Assembly: GCF_011813015.1 (NCBI RefSeq)
Contig: NZ_QHLQ01000001.1
Location: 310,001-374,000, forward strand
Length of the DNA: 64,000 nt
Direction of reading: 5' to 3'
Source of the DNA: Parasedimentitalea denitrificans
GTDB lineage: Bacteria; Pseudomonadota; Alphaproteobacteria; Rhodobacterales; Rhodobacteraceae
Part shown: piece after piece, positions 52,731 through 62,589 of the stretch
How positions within the stretch are numbered: position 1 is the stretch's first letter
Layout: each line of letters starts with the position of its first letter
Program-made: the position numbers and the translations under genes
The notes under the pieces: generated by a model
Database searches by the model: none
Told to the model about the DNA's origin: nothing
What the model saw: only the letters and a program-made list of their open reading frames with translations

Positions 52731-53570
52731 TCACAGGTCCAACCAAAGCTCATACTGACCACTGGTTTCAGTTGCGCTGACTGACGTCATCAACGCCCGG
52801 AACGCCGCATCGTCCTGCTGCACGTTGATCAGCCGAAGGGGTGTTTCGGGCAACTGGCGCTGAATGGCTATAAGTGCCGCCCGCGCCATGCCGCGCCGAC
52901 GATAATCTTTGCTGACCGCCAATTGATGAACCGTTCCTGAGTTCGGGCTAACTGCTGCATATGCTTTCAGCTCACCTCCCTCATCAATCATCGCCACACA
53001 CAGCAGCTGATCCGCAATGGCCTCCATCGAAGCATCATTGTTTTGCCAACTAGGAGCCCAGTCTCGCAGCTTGGCAACCCGTGGCGCCAAGTCCCGCCAA
53101 TAGACTGGCTCAAAGAGTTCTGATCCCGGTTTGCTCGCTTGGGATATGGGTAGCGTATAACAATCAAGCGCTCGTGCTTTTGTCATTCCCAAGGAATAGT
53201 ACAGCCCGGCAGCCGTTTCGTTGTCGCGCAGAACCTCGGTTTGAAAGGATCGAATTCCGGTGCTGCGCAGATAGTCCAGGCAGTCATTGGCCATTGCGCG
53301 TGCAAGCCCTTTTGACCTGAACTCTGGCCGTGTCCCGCTGGAAATCAAATAGCCTTTCGATCCGCGTACCGATGTCAGCCAAATGGCGGCCACTTGACCA
53401 TCCACAACAGCAACCCGCGAGCTGTGCAGATCAAGGCCACGCTGACGCATCATCATCTCAAACGCCCCAAGGCTTAGCTGCATCGGGATCGCATAATCCG
53501 AAAACGACGACAGCATAGTCTCGTGCAACTGATCAAAGGTAACATGCGTGGCCGAAAGGATTTCAAACAT
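52731..53570 (-). CDS. Tandem GNAT-family N-acetyltransferase
   Basis: A 279-residue protein with two GNAT folds. The first (about 1-135) has an acetyl-CoA loop SSGTRPEFRSKGLARAMAND and EVLRDNETAAGLYYSLGM; the second (about 150-279) has HQLAVSKDYRRRGMARAAL. Double-GNAT proteins act on small amines, aminoglycosides or are uncharacterised; no target is evident. I start at the ATG at 53570 rather than 53594/53597; neither has a strong ribosome site. Confidence 0.82.
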   Translation of the reverse strand: MFEILSATHVTFDQLHETMLSSFSDYAIPMQLSLGAFEMMMRQRGLDLHSSRVAVVDGQVAAIWLTSVRGSKGYLISSGTRPEFRSKGLARAMANDCLDYLRSTGIRSFQTEVLRDNETAAGLYYSLGMTKARALDCYTLPISQASKPGSELFEPVYWRDLAPRVAKLRDWAPSWQNNDASMEAIADQLLCVAMIDEGGELKAYAAVSPNSGTVHQLAVSKDYRRRGMARAALIAIQRQLPETPLRLINVQQDDAAFRALMTSVSATETSGQYELWLDL

Positions 53571-53666
53571 CTGGGGCTTCTTTGTCTGGTGCATCAATTT
53601 TGGAGGCTATCACCACAATCCATGATCATAGCCTCCATCTGTATATGCACGAACAGAAAGAAACTG

Positions 53667-53696
53667 CCAGCAGCCTCAGCTTCGGCAGGCTGCTGG
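53667..53696 (-). terminator. Terminator of the metallo-beta-lactamase-fold gene
   Basis: CCAGCAGCCT-N10-AGGCTGCTGG, a perfect 10-bp stem. On the minus strand it is followed by TTTCTTTCT, fitting the end of the gene at 53747. Confidence 0.7.
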
Positions 53697-53746
53697 AAAC
53701 TGCTCTCAAGACAAAAGCTTAGCTATCCCATAGGCGCCAGAACGCC

Positions 53747-54526
53747 TTAGACCATCCCCTTACCCTTGCCGTACCAGTCGCCCTGTTCAACCTTGATGGC
53801 GCTGTCCAGCATGGCAGCAAAGGCAATGGGGTCCTGACTGCCGCCGTCCCTGCCACGATAATGGTAGGGGATCACAACTGATGGCTTGAACTCAGCCACG
53901 GCACTGGCGGCGGCGTTGATGTCCATTGTAAACGGCAGGTTCATGCAAAGCAGCGCAACATCGATATCCTTTAGTGCGCGCATTTCAGGCACGTCTTCGG
54001 TGTCAGCTGAAAGGTAAACCCGTGTTCCACCGATGTTCAGCACATAGCCATTATCACGCCCTTGCGGGTGGAATTTCAGGCGCCCTTCGGTGGTGTTATA
54101 GGCCGCGATCGCATCAATCGCGATGTCCCCAAAACTGGTGGCCTCACCGTTGCCAATGACCTGAGCACGCGCGGCCAGATCCCCGCTCATCTTGTCCTGC
54201 GCGCCCTTGTTCGAAATCAGCGTTGCCTCGTCCCGCATCACCGCAGCCAGCGTTTCATTGTTCAGGTGATCGCCGTGGTGATGGGTAATCAGCACCAGAT
54301 CGGCGGGAGGCCGACCAGCGTATTGCGCAGGATCACCCACCGGATCAACGTAGATCACACCCCGTGGGGTTTCGATAACCAGCGAGGCATGGGAAATCGG
54401 GAAAAGCCGAACGGCACCATCGCCAAACTCCATGGCAGTTTCATCTGCGGCGGCGGTAAATGGCAGTACCGCGATGGGACCTACGGCTGCGGCTGTGGCT
54501 TGTAAAAACGTGCGTCTTGAAAACAT
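53747..54526 (-). CDS. Tat-exported metallo-beta-lactamase-fold hydrolase
   Basis: A 259-residue protein. MFSRRTFLQATAAAVG is a Tat signal (SRRTFLQ). The MBL metal motif is ITHHHGDHLN near 86-95; later DTED near 178 and VIPYHYRG near 226 supply further ligands, close to the UlaG/YtnP type. GGAGG lies 6 bases before the ATG at 54526. It would act in the periplasm; substrate unknown. Stands alone. Confidence 0.85.
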   Translation of the reverse strand: MFSRRTFLQATAAAVGPIAVLPFTAAADETAMEFGDGAVRLFPISHASLVIETPRGVIYVDPVGDPAQYAGRPPADLVLITHHHGDHLNNETLAAVMRDEATLISNKGAQDKMSGDLAARAQVIGNGEATSFGDIAIDAIAAYNTTEGRLKFHPQGRDNGYVLNIGGTRVYLSADTEDVPEMRALKDIDVALLCMNLPFTMDINAAASAVAEFKPSVVIPYHYRGRDGGSQDPIAFAAMLDSAIKVEQGDWYGKGKGMV

Positions 54527-54879
54527 TTCTTCCTCCGGTCTGGGTTCAAACATGTGTTCAACTTGTCAGCCTGCGATGTTGCGGTGATCGCAAATCTGCT
54601 AAGTGAGGGCGAGGCAGTGGGTCATGGTGTCAGGGCAACTGTGATTGCCTAGACGTTCAATGTCCAATCACGCCACCTCTTCAATTTGGTCAACGGTGTA
54701 ATCGTAATTGGCACCTTATTACATTATCGGGCAATCCGATACCTTTCACTGACATCGCCGCGGCCCCGGCCAGTTCGCCTAGCTGATAGAATGACATTGT
54801 TCCCGCCCCGCTAGATGGGCTAACAGGGCGCAACAATCGGCCGATCCTAGGCCAGTGATTTAGAAAGCCCAAACACCCT
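54527..54879. other. 353-base gap between divergent genes
   Basis: Holds the promoters of the MBL-fold gene and trmL. I see no gene, riboswitch or repeat family member in it. Confidence 0.5.
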
Positions 54880-55353
54880 ATGTCTGATCCCCGCATGAAA
54901 ATTGTATTGGTGACGCCTGAAATTCCATACAATACCGGAGCCATAGGGCGGACCTGTGTGGCGTTGAATCTGGAACTTATCCTGATCAAACCCTATGGGT
55001 TTTCTCTTGATGAAAAATCAGTGCGGCGCGCCGGAACGGATTACTGGAAGCACGTCAATCTGTGCGAGTATGACAACTGGCAAAGTTTCGTCGACGCTCG
55101 CAAACCGCCGCGCGACAGCCTGTATTTTTTCGAAGAACATGGCGCACAAAGTGTTTTCACCCCTGACTATCAACATGATGCCTATTTGGTTTTTGGATGT
55201 GAATCCAAAGGCCTGCCTGCTGAGATTTTAAATGGCGTGGAGGATCGGGTGTTTCATTTGCCGATGCTGGACTCGCGTGTCCGGTCTTTGAACTTGGCAA
55301 ATGTAGCCACGGCAGTTGTCTATCAAGCAATGCGAACTCAACTGGGCGGTTGA
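54880..55353 (+). CDS. trmL: tRNA (cytidine/uridine-2'-O-)-methyltransferase TrmL
   Basis: A 157-residue SPOUT methylase that modifies the ribose of the wobble base 34 in tRNA-Leu isoacceptors. PEIPYNTGAIGRTC near 13-26, FGCESKGLP near 106-114 and a C-terminal knot VRSLNLANVATAVVY are the TrmL/SpoU motifs. The frame ends 20 bases before the convergent transporter gene. No strong ribosome site before the ATG. Confidence 0.92.
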   Translation: MSDPRMKIVLVTPEIPYNTGAIGRTCVALNLELILIKPYGFSLDEKSVRRAGTDYWKHVNLCEYDNWQSFVDARKPPRDSLYFFEEHGAQSVFTPDYQHDAYLVFGCESKGLPAEILNGVEDRVFHLPMLDSRVRSLNLANVATAVVYQAMRTQLGG

Positions 55354-55372
55354 AAACGGCTTTGGGGTCGCT

Positions 55373-56212
55373 CTACTTAGCCAGCCCGATGCAGATGATG
55401 CCTATCGACACCACCACGGCGGCCAGCAAGCGGCGGCGTTTGGGGCCTTCGCCAAACCACATCACGCCAATCATCGCCGCAAAAATAACCGAGGTTTCCC
55501 GCACCGCCGAAACCATAGCAAGCGGCGCCAGCGTATTGGCATAAAGCACCAGCCCATAGGCCACGCCTGACAACACGCCCCCTGCATATCCGAGCATACA
55601 GCTTCGCAGCGGCATCTGCAGCAGCCGCCGCCAGCGGGTGGCAAAAACAAACAGCACCACAGTCAGCTCAGAAATATACAGCCAGCCGATATAGCCCATG
55701 GCGTTGTCAGCCAGCCGAACCCCTGCACCATCCACCAGAGAATAGGACGCAACGATCACAGCCACACCCATCGCTGCCATCACGCCGGTACGTGACATGC
55801 CGCCACGCACGATCCCCTTGGTCAGGACCAACACGCCAAGGGAAACGATCAGAACGCCGAACCAGGCCAAAGCAGGCAGTGTTTCCCCCAGCCAGAACTG
55901 CGCACCCAGTGCGATCAGCACCGGCGACAGCCCACGGGTGATCGGGTAGATCATGCTGAGATCACCCAGCCGATAGGCCACGTTCAGCAAGAAGTAATAG
56001 CCCCAGTGGATCACTGTTGAGGCAATCACATAGGGCACCACGTCCCATCCCGGTGAGGGAAAGACCGAGACCAGAAAAATGCCGGGCACCACATGCCCCA
56101 AGGCGATAAAGCCCAGAGTAATCGTCCTATCCCCTGCCCCTTTGACAACCGCATTCCAAAACGCATGTAAAAATGCCGCGCTAAGTACGATCAGGACAGT
56201 GGTTGTGCTCAC
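55373..56212 (-). CDS. EamA/DMT-family transporter, last gene of the aminoethylphosphonate operon
   Basis: A 279-residue membrane protein with about ten helices in two EamA repeats (IYPITRGLSPVLIALGA; SAVRETSVIFAAMIGVMWFGE). I start at the GTG at 56212 (AAGGAAG upstream), whose bases overlap the stop of the pbfA gene by 4, so the two are translationally coupled. That links the transporter to phosphonate catabolism; whether it imports a phosphonate, exports an intermediate or removes ammonium-bearing by-products is not known. The longer frame to 56308 lies within pbfA. Confidence 0.83.
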   Translation of the reverse strand: MSTTTVLIVLSAAFLHAFWNAVVKGAGDRTITLGFIALGHVVPGIFLVSVFPSPGWDVVPYVIASTVIHWGYYFLLNVAYRLGDLSMIYPITRGLSPVLIALGAQFWLGETLPALAWFGVLIVSLGVLVLTKGIVRGGMSRTGVMAAMGVAVIVASYSLVDGAGVRLADNAMGYIGWLYISELTVVLFVFATRWRRLLQMPLRSCMLGYAGGVLSGVAYGLVLYANTLAPLAMVSAVRETSVIFAAMIGVMWFGEGPKRRRLLAAVVVSIGIICIGLAK

Positions 56213-57567
56213 CCAGGGACTTCCTTGATAGCTGTGATGACGATATCCAGCGCGTGATCCAGATCCGCGCGCGTGATGGTTAGTGGAGGAGATAGCGTCA
56301 AAACGCAACCCTGCGAGATTTTGTAGCTAAGCCCCGCCTCAAGACAGGCGTAATAGATCTGCTCGGCCCGTTTGTTGCCCGGTGTTTTGTCGGCACGGTC
56401 TTCGACAATCTCGACCCCGAACATCAGTCCTCGGCCACGGATGTCACCGACGGTTGGGACATCTGCCAGCTCATTCTGCAACCGCTGCATGGCGTAGTCG
56501 CCCAGCTCGGCAGAGCGCGCAACCAGCCCCTCTTCTTCGATGATCTGCAATGTGGTCAGGGCAGCACGGGCTGTGACCGGGTTTTTCTCGTGCGTGTAAT
56601 GACCAATGGCAAAGTCACCACAAACATCCAGATCCTTGCGCGCCACACAGGCGGCAATGGGCAGGATGCCCCCGCCTAGCGATTTCCCAAGGGTGACGAT
56701 GTCGGGGATGATGTCATCATGTTCAAAGGCAAACATTTTGCCGGTCTTGCCCAAACCGGTGGGGATTTCATCCATAATCAACAGCGCACCACGGCGGTTG
56801 CAGGCCTCGCGTACGGACTTCCAAAAACCGGGGGGCGGCACGTAGGGCACCGCGCGCATCGGTTCGGCGATCACCGCGGCGACGTCACCTTCGCGTTCCA
56901 AAACGTAGTCGACCATCTGGGCACAGGCCAATCCACAGACATCGGGGCCAGCGTGGTTATAGGGGCAGCGATAGCAGGCAAAGGGGGCGACGTGTTCACA
57001 GCCGGGCAGCAGCGGCCCAGCGATGTGGCTGCGGAACGTCGCCTCACCACCAACCGAGGCCGCGCCAAGACCGGCCCCGTGAAAAGCATCCCAGAACGAA
57101 ACGGTCTTGAACCGACCGGTTGCCGCGCGGGCGATTTTCAGGGCCACCTCGTTGGCATCGGATCCGCCGGTGGTGAACAGAGTTTTACACAGATCTCCCG
57201 GTGCGATTTCGGCCAGTTTCTCTGCCAGCTCTACCGCTGGATCATTGGTGAACCGACGCGGGGCAAAGGATAGATCATCCAACTGCGCCTTGATCGCGGC
57301 AACAAGTTTTGGATGTCCATAGCCGATGTGATGTACCGAGTTGCCGTGGAAATCCATGAACCGGCGACCGTCTTTGTCTTCGATCCAAAGGCCGTCGGCC
57401 TTGGCGATGGTACTGACGCAGGGGCTGGAGAGGCTTTGGTGCAGGAACGCGTCTGAGTCGCGCGCTAGCAAAGGTTTGGATTTGGGGCCGATGGATTTCT
57501 TCAGCCAGGTTTTGCGGGCGTCCGAGGTATTGGACTCCCCTTCTGTGTGTACGATTTGGGGTGCCAT
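56209..57567 (-). CDS. pbfA: (R)-1-hydroxy-2-aminoethylphosphonate ammonia-lyase (PbfA-like)
   Basis: A 452-residue class III aminotransferase-fold PLP protein. PLP-binding Lys is in VTLGKSLGGGILP near 304; the dimer motif GNSVHHIGYG, GGSDANEVALKIAR and IMDEIPTGLGKTGK fit. The Cys-rich loop FACYRCPYNHAGPDVCGLAC near 200-220 is a feature of the PbfA group. PbfA releases ammonia from R-1-hydroxy-2-aminoethylphosphonate to give phosphonoacetaldehyde, feeding the PhnY-PhnA route; its place next to phnY supports this over an ordinary transaminase. Function by family and context. Confidence 0.8.
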   Translation of the reverse strand: MAPQIVHTEGESNTSDARKTWLKKSIGPKSKPLLARDSDAFLHQSLSSPCVSTIAKADGLWIEDKDGRRFMDFHGNSVHHIGYGHPKLVAAIKAQLDDLSFAPRRFTNDPAVELAEKLAEIAPGDLCKTLFTTGGSDANEVALKIARAATGRFKTVSFWDAFHGAGLGAASVGGEATFRSHIAGPLLPGCEHVAPFACYRCPYNHAGPDVCGLACAQMVDYVLEREGDVAAVIAEPMRAVPYVPPPGFWKSVREACNRRGALLIMDEIPTGLGKTGKMFAFEHDDIIPDIVTLGKSLGGGILPIAACVARKDLDVCGDFAIGHYTHEKNPVTARAALTTLQIIEEEGLVARSAELGDYAMQRLQNELADVPTVGDIRGRGLMFGVEIVEDRADKTPGNKRAEQIYYACLEAGLSYKISQGCVLTLSPPLTITRADLDHALDIVITAIKEVPG

Positions 57568-57634
57568 GGTGCCTCGATAGGATGGGTAAAAAAGCGGGGC
57601 CCGAGACAGGCCCCGCAGTCGGGGATTGTTCCGA

Positions 57635-59086
57635 TCAGTTTGGCCAGGGCAGCGAATAGGTCTTGACGTTGGTGAAGAATTTCATCGCCTCGGTCACGCC
57701 TTCTTTGACGCCATTACCGCTGTCTTTGATGCCGCCGAATGGAGAGGTTTCAATGCGATAGCCAGGTTGTTCCCAGATGTTGCAGGTGCCCACGTCCAAA
57801 CCGTTGATATATGAAATCGCGCGATTCAGGTCGTTGGTGCAGACGCCCGACGACAGGCCAAACTCGGTTGAGTTGGAAATCGCCATGACCTCTTCATCAT
57901 TATCCGGCACCCGTACGATTGGAATGATTGGACCAAAGGTTTCTTCCATCACCAGCTCACTGCCATGGGGCACCTTGTCGACCACAATCGGCGGCAGCAG
58001 TGCGCCCTGACGACCGGGGTGATACAGGATCTCAGCCCCTTCTTTTTCGGCCTGATAAACGCGATTTTCAAACAGCTCAGCTGCCTGGGAATGGATCACA
58101 CAGCCAAGCTGCGTGTCCGGATCTTGCGGATCGCCAAACTTGATCGCCTTGGCTTTCTCCACCACCAGCGGCACGAACTTTTCAGCGACACTTTCCTGCA
58201 CAAGGATACGCTTGATCGCAGTACAGCGTTGGCCCGAGTTTCCGGTAGCGCCAGCCACAGCGATGGTTGCGGCCTTTTCCAAATCGGCATCCGTCAGATC
58301 ATTGCAGATGATCAGCGGGTCGTTGCCGCCCAGCTCTAGTGCCTGACGTTTGTAACCAGCCTTATCCGCGATGATCTTGCCCACCGGAACGCCACCGGTA
58401 AAGGTCACGATGTCGATGTTGTCATTGGTGACCATCTCGTCGCCAATGTCCTGCGGCAGGCCGGTGACGACCTGGAACATTTCCGGCGGCAGACCTGCTT
58501 CGTACAGGATGTCCGCCAGTGCAATTGCCGTCAGCGGCGTCAGTTCGGTTGGTTTGCAGACCATGCAGTTGTTGGTCGCAATCGAGGGCGCGATCTTGTG
58601 GCTGACCATGTTCAGCGGGTGGTTGAACGGTGTGATCGCAGAAATCGTGCGCACTGGTTCCCGCTTGGTATAAATTTTGCGATCCTTACCGTTGTGGGTC
58701 AGATCACAGGAAAAAATCTCGCCGTCGTCATTCAGCGCCTGATGCGATGCGAACTGATAGACGTCCTGCGCACGCTTGGTCTCGTAAATGGCATGCTGGT
58801 GGCAAATGCCCAGTTCCAGTGTCAGCCATTTGGCCAGCTCATCACGGCGCTCGCCAATCAGTTCACCAGCGCGTTGCAGGATCTGGCTGCGCTCGTAGCG
58901 GGTCAGTTTGGATTTGTAGTTGGCAGCAATTTCAAAGGCCCGCGCCGCGTGTTCGGCGGTGCCTGCAGGCACCGTTCCGATCACTTCATCCGTATAGGGG
59001 TAAAGCACCTCGACCACATCATCGGTGAACACCTTTTCCCCACCAATACGCATGCCTTCGTGGCGAACTTCAATCTTGTCTGCCAT
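57635..59086 (-). CDS. phnY: Phosphonoacetaldehyde dehydrogenase
   Basis: A 483-residue aldehyde dehydrogenase that oxidises phosphonoacetaldehyde to phosphonoacetate with NAD. Catalytic Cys in [13 protein letters not shown] near 288-300, Glu in [10 protein letters not shown] near 255, and [13 protein letters not shown] substrate/cofactor loops. I start at 59086 (AAGGA about 10 bases upstream); an ATG at 59104 would add six residues. The gene follows phnA closely and precedes pbfA. Confidence 0.9.
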   Translation of the reverse strand: MADKIEVRHEGMRIGGEKVFTDDVVEVLYPYTDEVIGTVPAGTAEHAARAFEIAANYKSKLTRYERSQILQRAGELIGERRDELAKWLTLELGICHQHAIYETKRAQDVYQFASHQALNDDGEIFSCDLTHNGKDRKIYTKREPVRTISAITPFNHPLNMVSHKIAPSIATNNCMVCKPTELTPLTAIALADILYEAGLPPEMFQVVTGLPQDIGDEMVTNDNIDIVTFTGGVPVGKIIADKAGYKRQALELGGNDPLIICNDLTDADLEKAATIAVAGATGNSGQRCTAIKRILVQESVAEKFVPLVVEKAKAIKFGDPQDPDTQLGCVIHSQAAELFENRVYQAEKEGAEILYHPGRQGALLPPIVVDKVPHGSELVMEETFGPIIPIVRVPDNDEEVMAISNSTEFGLSSGVCTNDLNRAISYINGLDVGTCNIWEQPGYRIETSPFGGIKDSGNGVKEGVTEAMKFFTNVKTYSLPWPN

Positions 59087-59105
59087 TGATTGGTTATCCT
59101 TCATA

Positions 59106-60350
59106 TCAAATTGCCGCCGCAGTTGTGGCGTAGAAAAACGCATCAAAGTTGCGCAGGTCGGGCATGTTGCCCAGATCAATCTTGCGGTTGACGATGAAGG
59201 GCACGACCTGTTCGGTCAATCCGCCGTGGCTGCGCAGCGGTTCCTTAAGCGCGGCCAGATCATGGCGGTGTTCGGATGTGCCAAGGGTCATGTTTTCACC
59301 CGAGACCAGAACGATATCGCCAATGCGGTCGGCCGGCATTTCAAAGTCGACAACGGCCCGTTCGCGGGTCAGCACATGGGTGATGCCATCAATCGCCTGA
59401 AGACGTGCAATCACATCGTTACGGTCGGCCCCTTCGGGCAGATAGGCGGTGGCAAAGGAGCCAAGCGCGCCGTGATGCACCACGTAAGGATCAGTGATCG
59501 GCAGGATCACCCGTGCCGCAGCCTCGCCCAGCCATTCGTCCAGCACGTCCTGTACATAAACCACGGCTGGTGAGCCATCAGTCAGGTGCTTGGGCTTCAT
59601 GCCGTGGTCGGCGGTCACAACAATCGCTGCGCCCATTTCATCCAGTTGTGCCAGGTACTTGTCGAACATGGCATAGAAATCTAGTGCGCCCTGCTGATCC
59701 GGGGCGAACTTGTGCTGGATGTAGTCGGTGGTCGACAGATACATCACGTCGGGTTTGAAATCTTGCAGCAGTTTGACGCCGGCGGCAAAAACAAATTCCG
59801 ACAGTTCAGCCGAGTAAACCTCGGGCACATCCATGCCCAGCCATTCGCTGGCGTTGTCGATGCCGTGCTCGGCCTTGGTGGTTTCGCCGGAACGCTCGGA
59901 CGAGAATGCAACCGCACGATCTTCGTCGAATTTCAGGCCTGCGCCAAGCAAGGCGCGCAGCTTGTCCTTGGCCGTGACCATGGCGACGCGGGCGCCTGCT
60001 TCGTAGAATTTTGAGAAAATGGTCGGCGCGCGCAGGAAGCGCACGTCGTTCATCATCACTTCTTCGCCTGTTTCCGGTTCGTACAGAAAGTTACCGCAGA
60101 TGCCATGCACCGAAGGTGGGCGGCCTGTCGCGATGGACAGGTTATTGGGGTTGGTGAACGACGGGATCACCGAATGGGCCAGCCGGTCTGTGCCGGTTTC
60201 ACGCATACGTTTCAGGGTGGGCATCAGGCCTTTGGCAATTGCCACATCCAGATACTCGGGCTCGCAGCCATCTAGGCAGATCGCGATCGCGCAGGTTTTG
60301 GGCGTGGGATATGTGCGGCCATTGGCTTCGACGGGGGATTGAATAGTCAT
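59106..60350 (-). CDS. phnA: Phosphonoacetate hydrolase
   Basis: A 414-residue zinc hydrolase of the alkaline-phosphatase/nucleotide-pyrophosphatase fold that cleaves phosphonoacetate to acetate and phosphate. [14 protein letters not shown] near 24-37 holds a metal Asp, [14 protein letters not shown] near 64-77 has the catalytic Thr, and [14 protein letters not shown] near 241-254 is the late metal site. Second gene of the aminoethylphosphonate operon, 18 bases after phnW. Confidence 0.92.
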   Translation of the reverse strand: MTIQSPVEANGRTYPTPKTCAIAICLDGCEPEYLDVAIAKGLMPTLKRMRETGTDRLAHSVIPSFTNPNNLSIATGRPPSVHGICGNFLYEPETGEEVMMNDVRFLRAPTIFSKFYEAGARVAMVTAKDKLRALLGAGLKFDEDRAVAFSSERSGETTKAEHGIDNASEWLGMDVPEVYSAELSEFVFAAGVKLLQDFKPDVMYLSTTDYIQHKFAPDQQGALDFYAMFDKYLAQLDEMGAAIVVTADHGMKPKHLTDGSPAVVYVQDVLDEWLGEAAARVILPITDPYVVHHGALGSFATAYLPEGADRNDVIARLQAIDGITHVLTRERAVVDFEMPADRIGDIVLVSGENMTLGTSEHRHDLAALKEPLRSHGGLTEQVVPFIVNRKIDLGNMPDLRNFDAFFYATTAAAI

Positions 60351-60368
60351 GGGTCTTCCTTTGTGTCT

Positions 60369-61556
60369 TCAGGCAGCCAGCTTGGCGCGTTCTTTCAGTG
60401 CTAGAGCGGGAGGGGTCGCGGATTTCACGCCCATTTCGTCCAGTGTATCTTTGGCTGCGGCAATCACCTGCCGCATAACATGTTCGTCCATCTGCCCGAT
60501 GCAGCCGATGCGGAAACTATCGACCACTGTGAGCTTGCCGGGGTAGATAATAAAGCCCTTTGCCTTCATCAGTTCGTAAAAATCATCAAAGATGAATTTT
60601 GGATCTGCCGGGCAGAAGAAGGTCACGATGATCGGCGACAACCAACGGTCCTTTAGCAAGGTTTCAAAGCCAAGATCGCGCAGGCCAGCCACCATCACAT
60701 CGCGGTTGCGAATGTAGCGTGCACCACGTCCTTCAACGCCTCCTTCGGCCTCATGGGCGCGCAGAGCCTCAAGAAAGGCAGCAACCACATGGGTGGGCGG
60801 AGTGAAACGCCACTGCCCGGTTTTGTTCATCGTGGCCCATTGGGCATGCACGTCCAGACTGATCGAGGTGCTGTTGCCCTTGGCTGCTTCCAGCTCGGAC
60901 TTGCGTGCGATGACAAAGCCAAAACCGGGAACACCTTCGATGCATTTGTTGGCAGATGACACTAGCGCCTCATAGCGGATCCGCGCCACCTCTAGTGGCA
61001 ACGCACCAAAGGCTGACATGCTGTCGATCAGCAGTTTACGGCCTGCCGCGTAGGTGACTTGTGAGATTTCCTCGACCGGGTTCAGGATGCCCGAGCTGGT
61101 CTCGCAGTGGATCGCCACCACATGGGTAATCTCTGGGTCGTCCGCTAGGATCTGCGCCACTTCATCGCCGCGTGGAGGCAGGTAATCGCCTTTATCCAGC
61201 ACCACATGGTCGCGGCCCAGATATGCAAGGGTTTCAGCGGTGCGCTGACCGTAGGCACCGTTGGCCAGCACCAGCGCCTTACCATCGCGTGGGATAAAAC
61301 TGCCCAACATCGCTTCGACCGAAAAGGTACCGCTGCCCTGCATCGGCACACAGTCAAAGTCATCTGCGCCCTGCCCCAGCATCGCCAGTAGCCTGGTCCG
61401 CATCTCAACCGTCATGGCACGGAAGTCACCGTCCCAGCTGCCCCAGTCGCGCAGCATCGCAGATTTTACCGGGTATGAGGTCGTAAGCGGCCCCGGTGTC
61501 AACAAATATGGCTCACCCAGCCGGGGGGCAGGAAGCGCGCTGTCATGGTTCGTCAT
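60369..61556 (-). CDS. phnW: 2-aminoethylphosphonate--pyruvate transaminase
   Basis: A 395-residue class V PLP aminotransferase that turns 2-aminoethylphosphonate and pyruvate into phosphonoacetaldehyde and alanine. [10 protein letters not shown] near 18-27, the [13 protein letters not shown] phosphate loop, and the PLP Lys in [15 protein letters not shown] near 200. First gene of the operon phnW-phnA-phnY-pbfA-transporter, divergent from the LysR gene at 61672. The pathway ends in acetate and phosphate (PhnWYA) rather than PhnX. Confidence 0.94.
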   Translation of the reverse strand: MTNHDSALPAPRLGEPYLLTPGPLTTSYPVKSAMLRDWGSWDGDFRAMTVEMRTRLLAMLGQGADDFDCVPMQGSGTFSVEAMLGSFIPRDGKALVLANGAYGQRTAETLAYLGRDHVVLDKGDYLPPRGDEVAQILADDPEITHVVAIHCETSSGILNPVEEISQVTYAAGRKLLIDSMSAFGALPLEVARIRYEALVSSANKCIEGVPGFGFVIARKSELEAAKGNSTSISLDVHAQWATMNKTGQWRFTPPTHVVAAFLEALRAHEAEGGVEGRGARYIRNRDVMVAGLRDLGFETLLKDRWLSPIIVTFFCPADPKFIFDDFYELMKAKGFIIYPGKLTVVDSFRIGCIGQMDEHVMRQVIAAAKDTLDEMGVKSATPPALALKERAKLAA

Positions 61557-61671
61557 GATCGTCTCCGGACACTCGTTTCAAAGCAAGCATTGCGGGATTC
61601 AGATCTATATGTAAAATTGCAAATAACGATCAGTCGATAAGCTGAGCCTATATCAAACCAGAGGACACCCA

Positions 61672-62538
61672 ATGCGCCACAGTCAGTTAAAAGCCTTTCA
61701 CCATGTGGCCATGCTCGGGGGCTTTTCGCGCGCTGCCGAAGCCCTGCATTTGACGCAACCGGCGATTTCGGAACAGGTGCGAAAGCTGGAACAAGAACAC
61801 GATGTGTTGCTGTTCAGCCGTGATCGAAAGCGGGTAACATTGACCGAACCTGGTGAGCAGTTGTTCCTGCGGACCAAACAGTATTTCGAGATCGAGCAGC
61901 ACATTCACGACTACCTGACCGAAAACAGCGCGGCGGTTCACGGAACCCTGCGGATCGTCGCGGATTCAGCCCACCATGTAACCGACATCCTGCGCGCCTA
62001 TCGCCTGCGTTATCCCAATGTCACCCTAAGCCTACGGGTCGGGAACACCGAGGAAATCCTGGAAGAGCTGCGATCCTATAACGCCGAAATCGGCGTGGCT
62101 GGCAGCCCATCCCCCGGCAAAGACATGGATATACTGGATCTGGGCGCAACCGAGATTATCGGCTATGCCAGCAAGGACCTGCTGCCTGTCGGCAAGACGT
62201 CGGTCACGGTAAAGGAACTGTCGAAACTGCCGCTGATTTTTCGCGAGCAAGGATCAAAGACCCGCGAGAAGTTGGTTCAGGCCGCAGCGAAGAAGAAATT
62301 CGCGTTATACCCCGCAATTGAGGCCGAAGGACGCGAGGCGGTTCGCGAAGTGGTGGCATCAGGCGCCGGTATCGGGTTTGTGTCAAAGGCAGAGTTTGTA
62401 AACGACGAACGGTTGGTACCGCTAAAGATCAAAGATCTGGACATCAGCATGAGTGAATCGCTGGTGCATTTATCCCAGCGACGGGATGTCAAAGTCATAC
62501 GATCCTTCATGGATTGTGCCCGCGGCCTGCAGGCATAA
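61672..62538 (+). CDS. LysR-family regulator of the aminoethylphosphonate operon
   Basis: A 288-residue LTTR. Helix-turn-helix about residues 3-62 (FHHVAMLGGFSRAAEALHLTQPAISEQVRKLE in part) and a LysR substrate-binding domain about 88-285. It lies 115 bases from phnW in the opposite direction, the usual layout for a LysR regulator and its target, so it probably responds to an aminoethylphosphonate-derived signal. Ligand is not shown by sequence. Confidence 0.9.
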   Translation: MRHSQLKAFHHVAMLGGFSRAAEALHLTQPAISEQVRKLEQEHDVLLFSRDRKRVTLTEPGEQLFLRTKQYFEIEQHIHDYLTENSAAVHGTLRIVADSAHHVTDILRAYRLRYPNVTLSLRVGNTEEILEELRSYNAEIGVAGSPSPGKDMDILDLGATEIIGYASKDLLPVGKTSVTVKELSKLPLIFREQGSKTREKLVQAAAKKKFALYPAIEAEGREAVREVVASGAGIGFVSKAEFVNDERLVPLKIKDLDISMSESLVHLSQRRDVKVIRSFMDCARGLQA

Positions 62539-62542
62539 AAAA

Positions 62543-62565
62543 CCCCGCCAAGATCATTGGCGGGG
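62543..62565 (-). terminator. Terminator between the ABC permease and LysR genes
   Basis: CCCCGCCAA-N5-TTGGCGGGG. On the minus strand it is followed by GTTTTTTATG, a good intrinsic terminator for the permease gene; on the plus strand the T tract is poor. Confidence 0.85.
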
Positions 62566-62589
62566 CACTCTTTAACAACGCTCTATCAC

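Noticed and set aside
56209..57567. The class III PLP enzyme as a plain acetylornithine- or GABA-type aminotransferase
   Set aside because: The Cys-rich loop and the tight phnW-phnA-phnY context fit the PbfA lyase group better, though biochemical proof is lacking.
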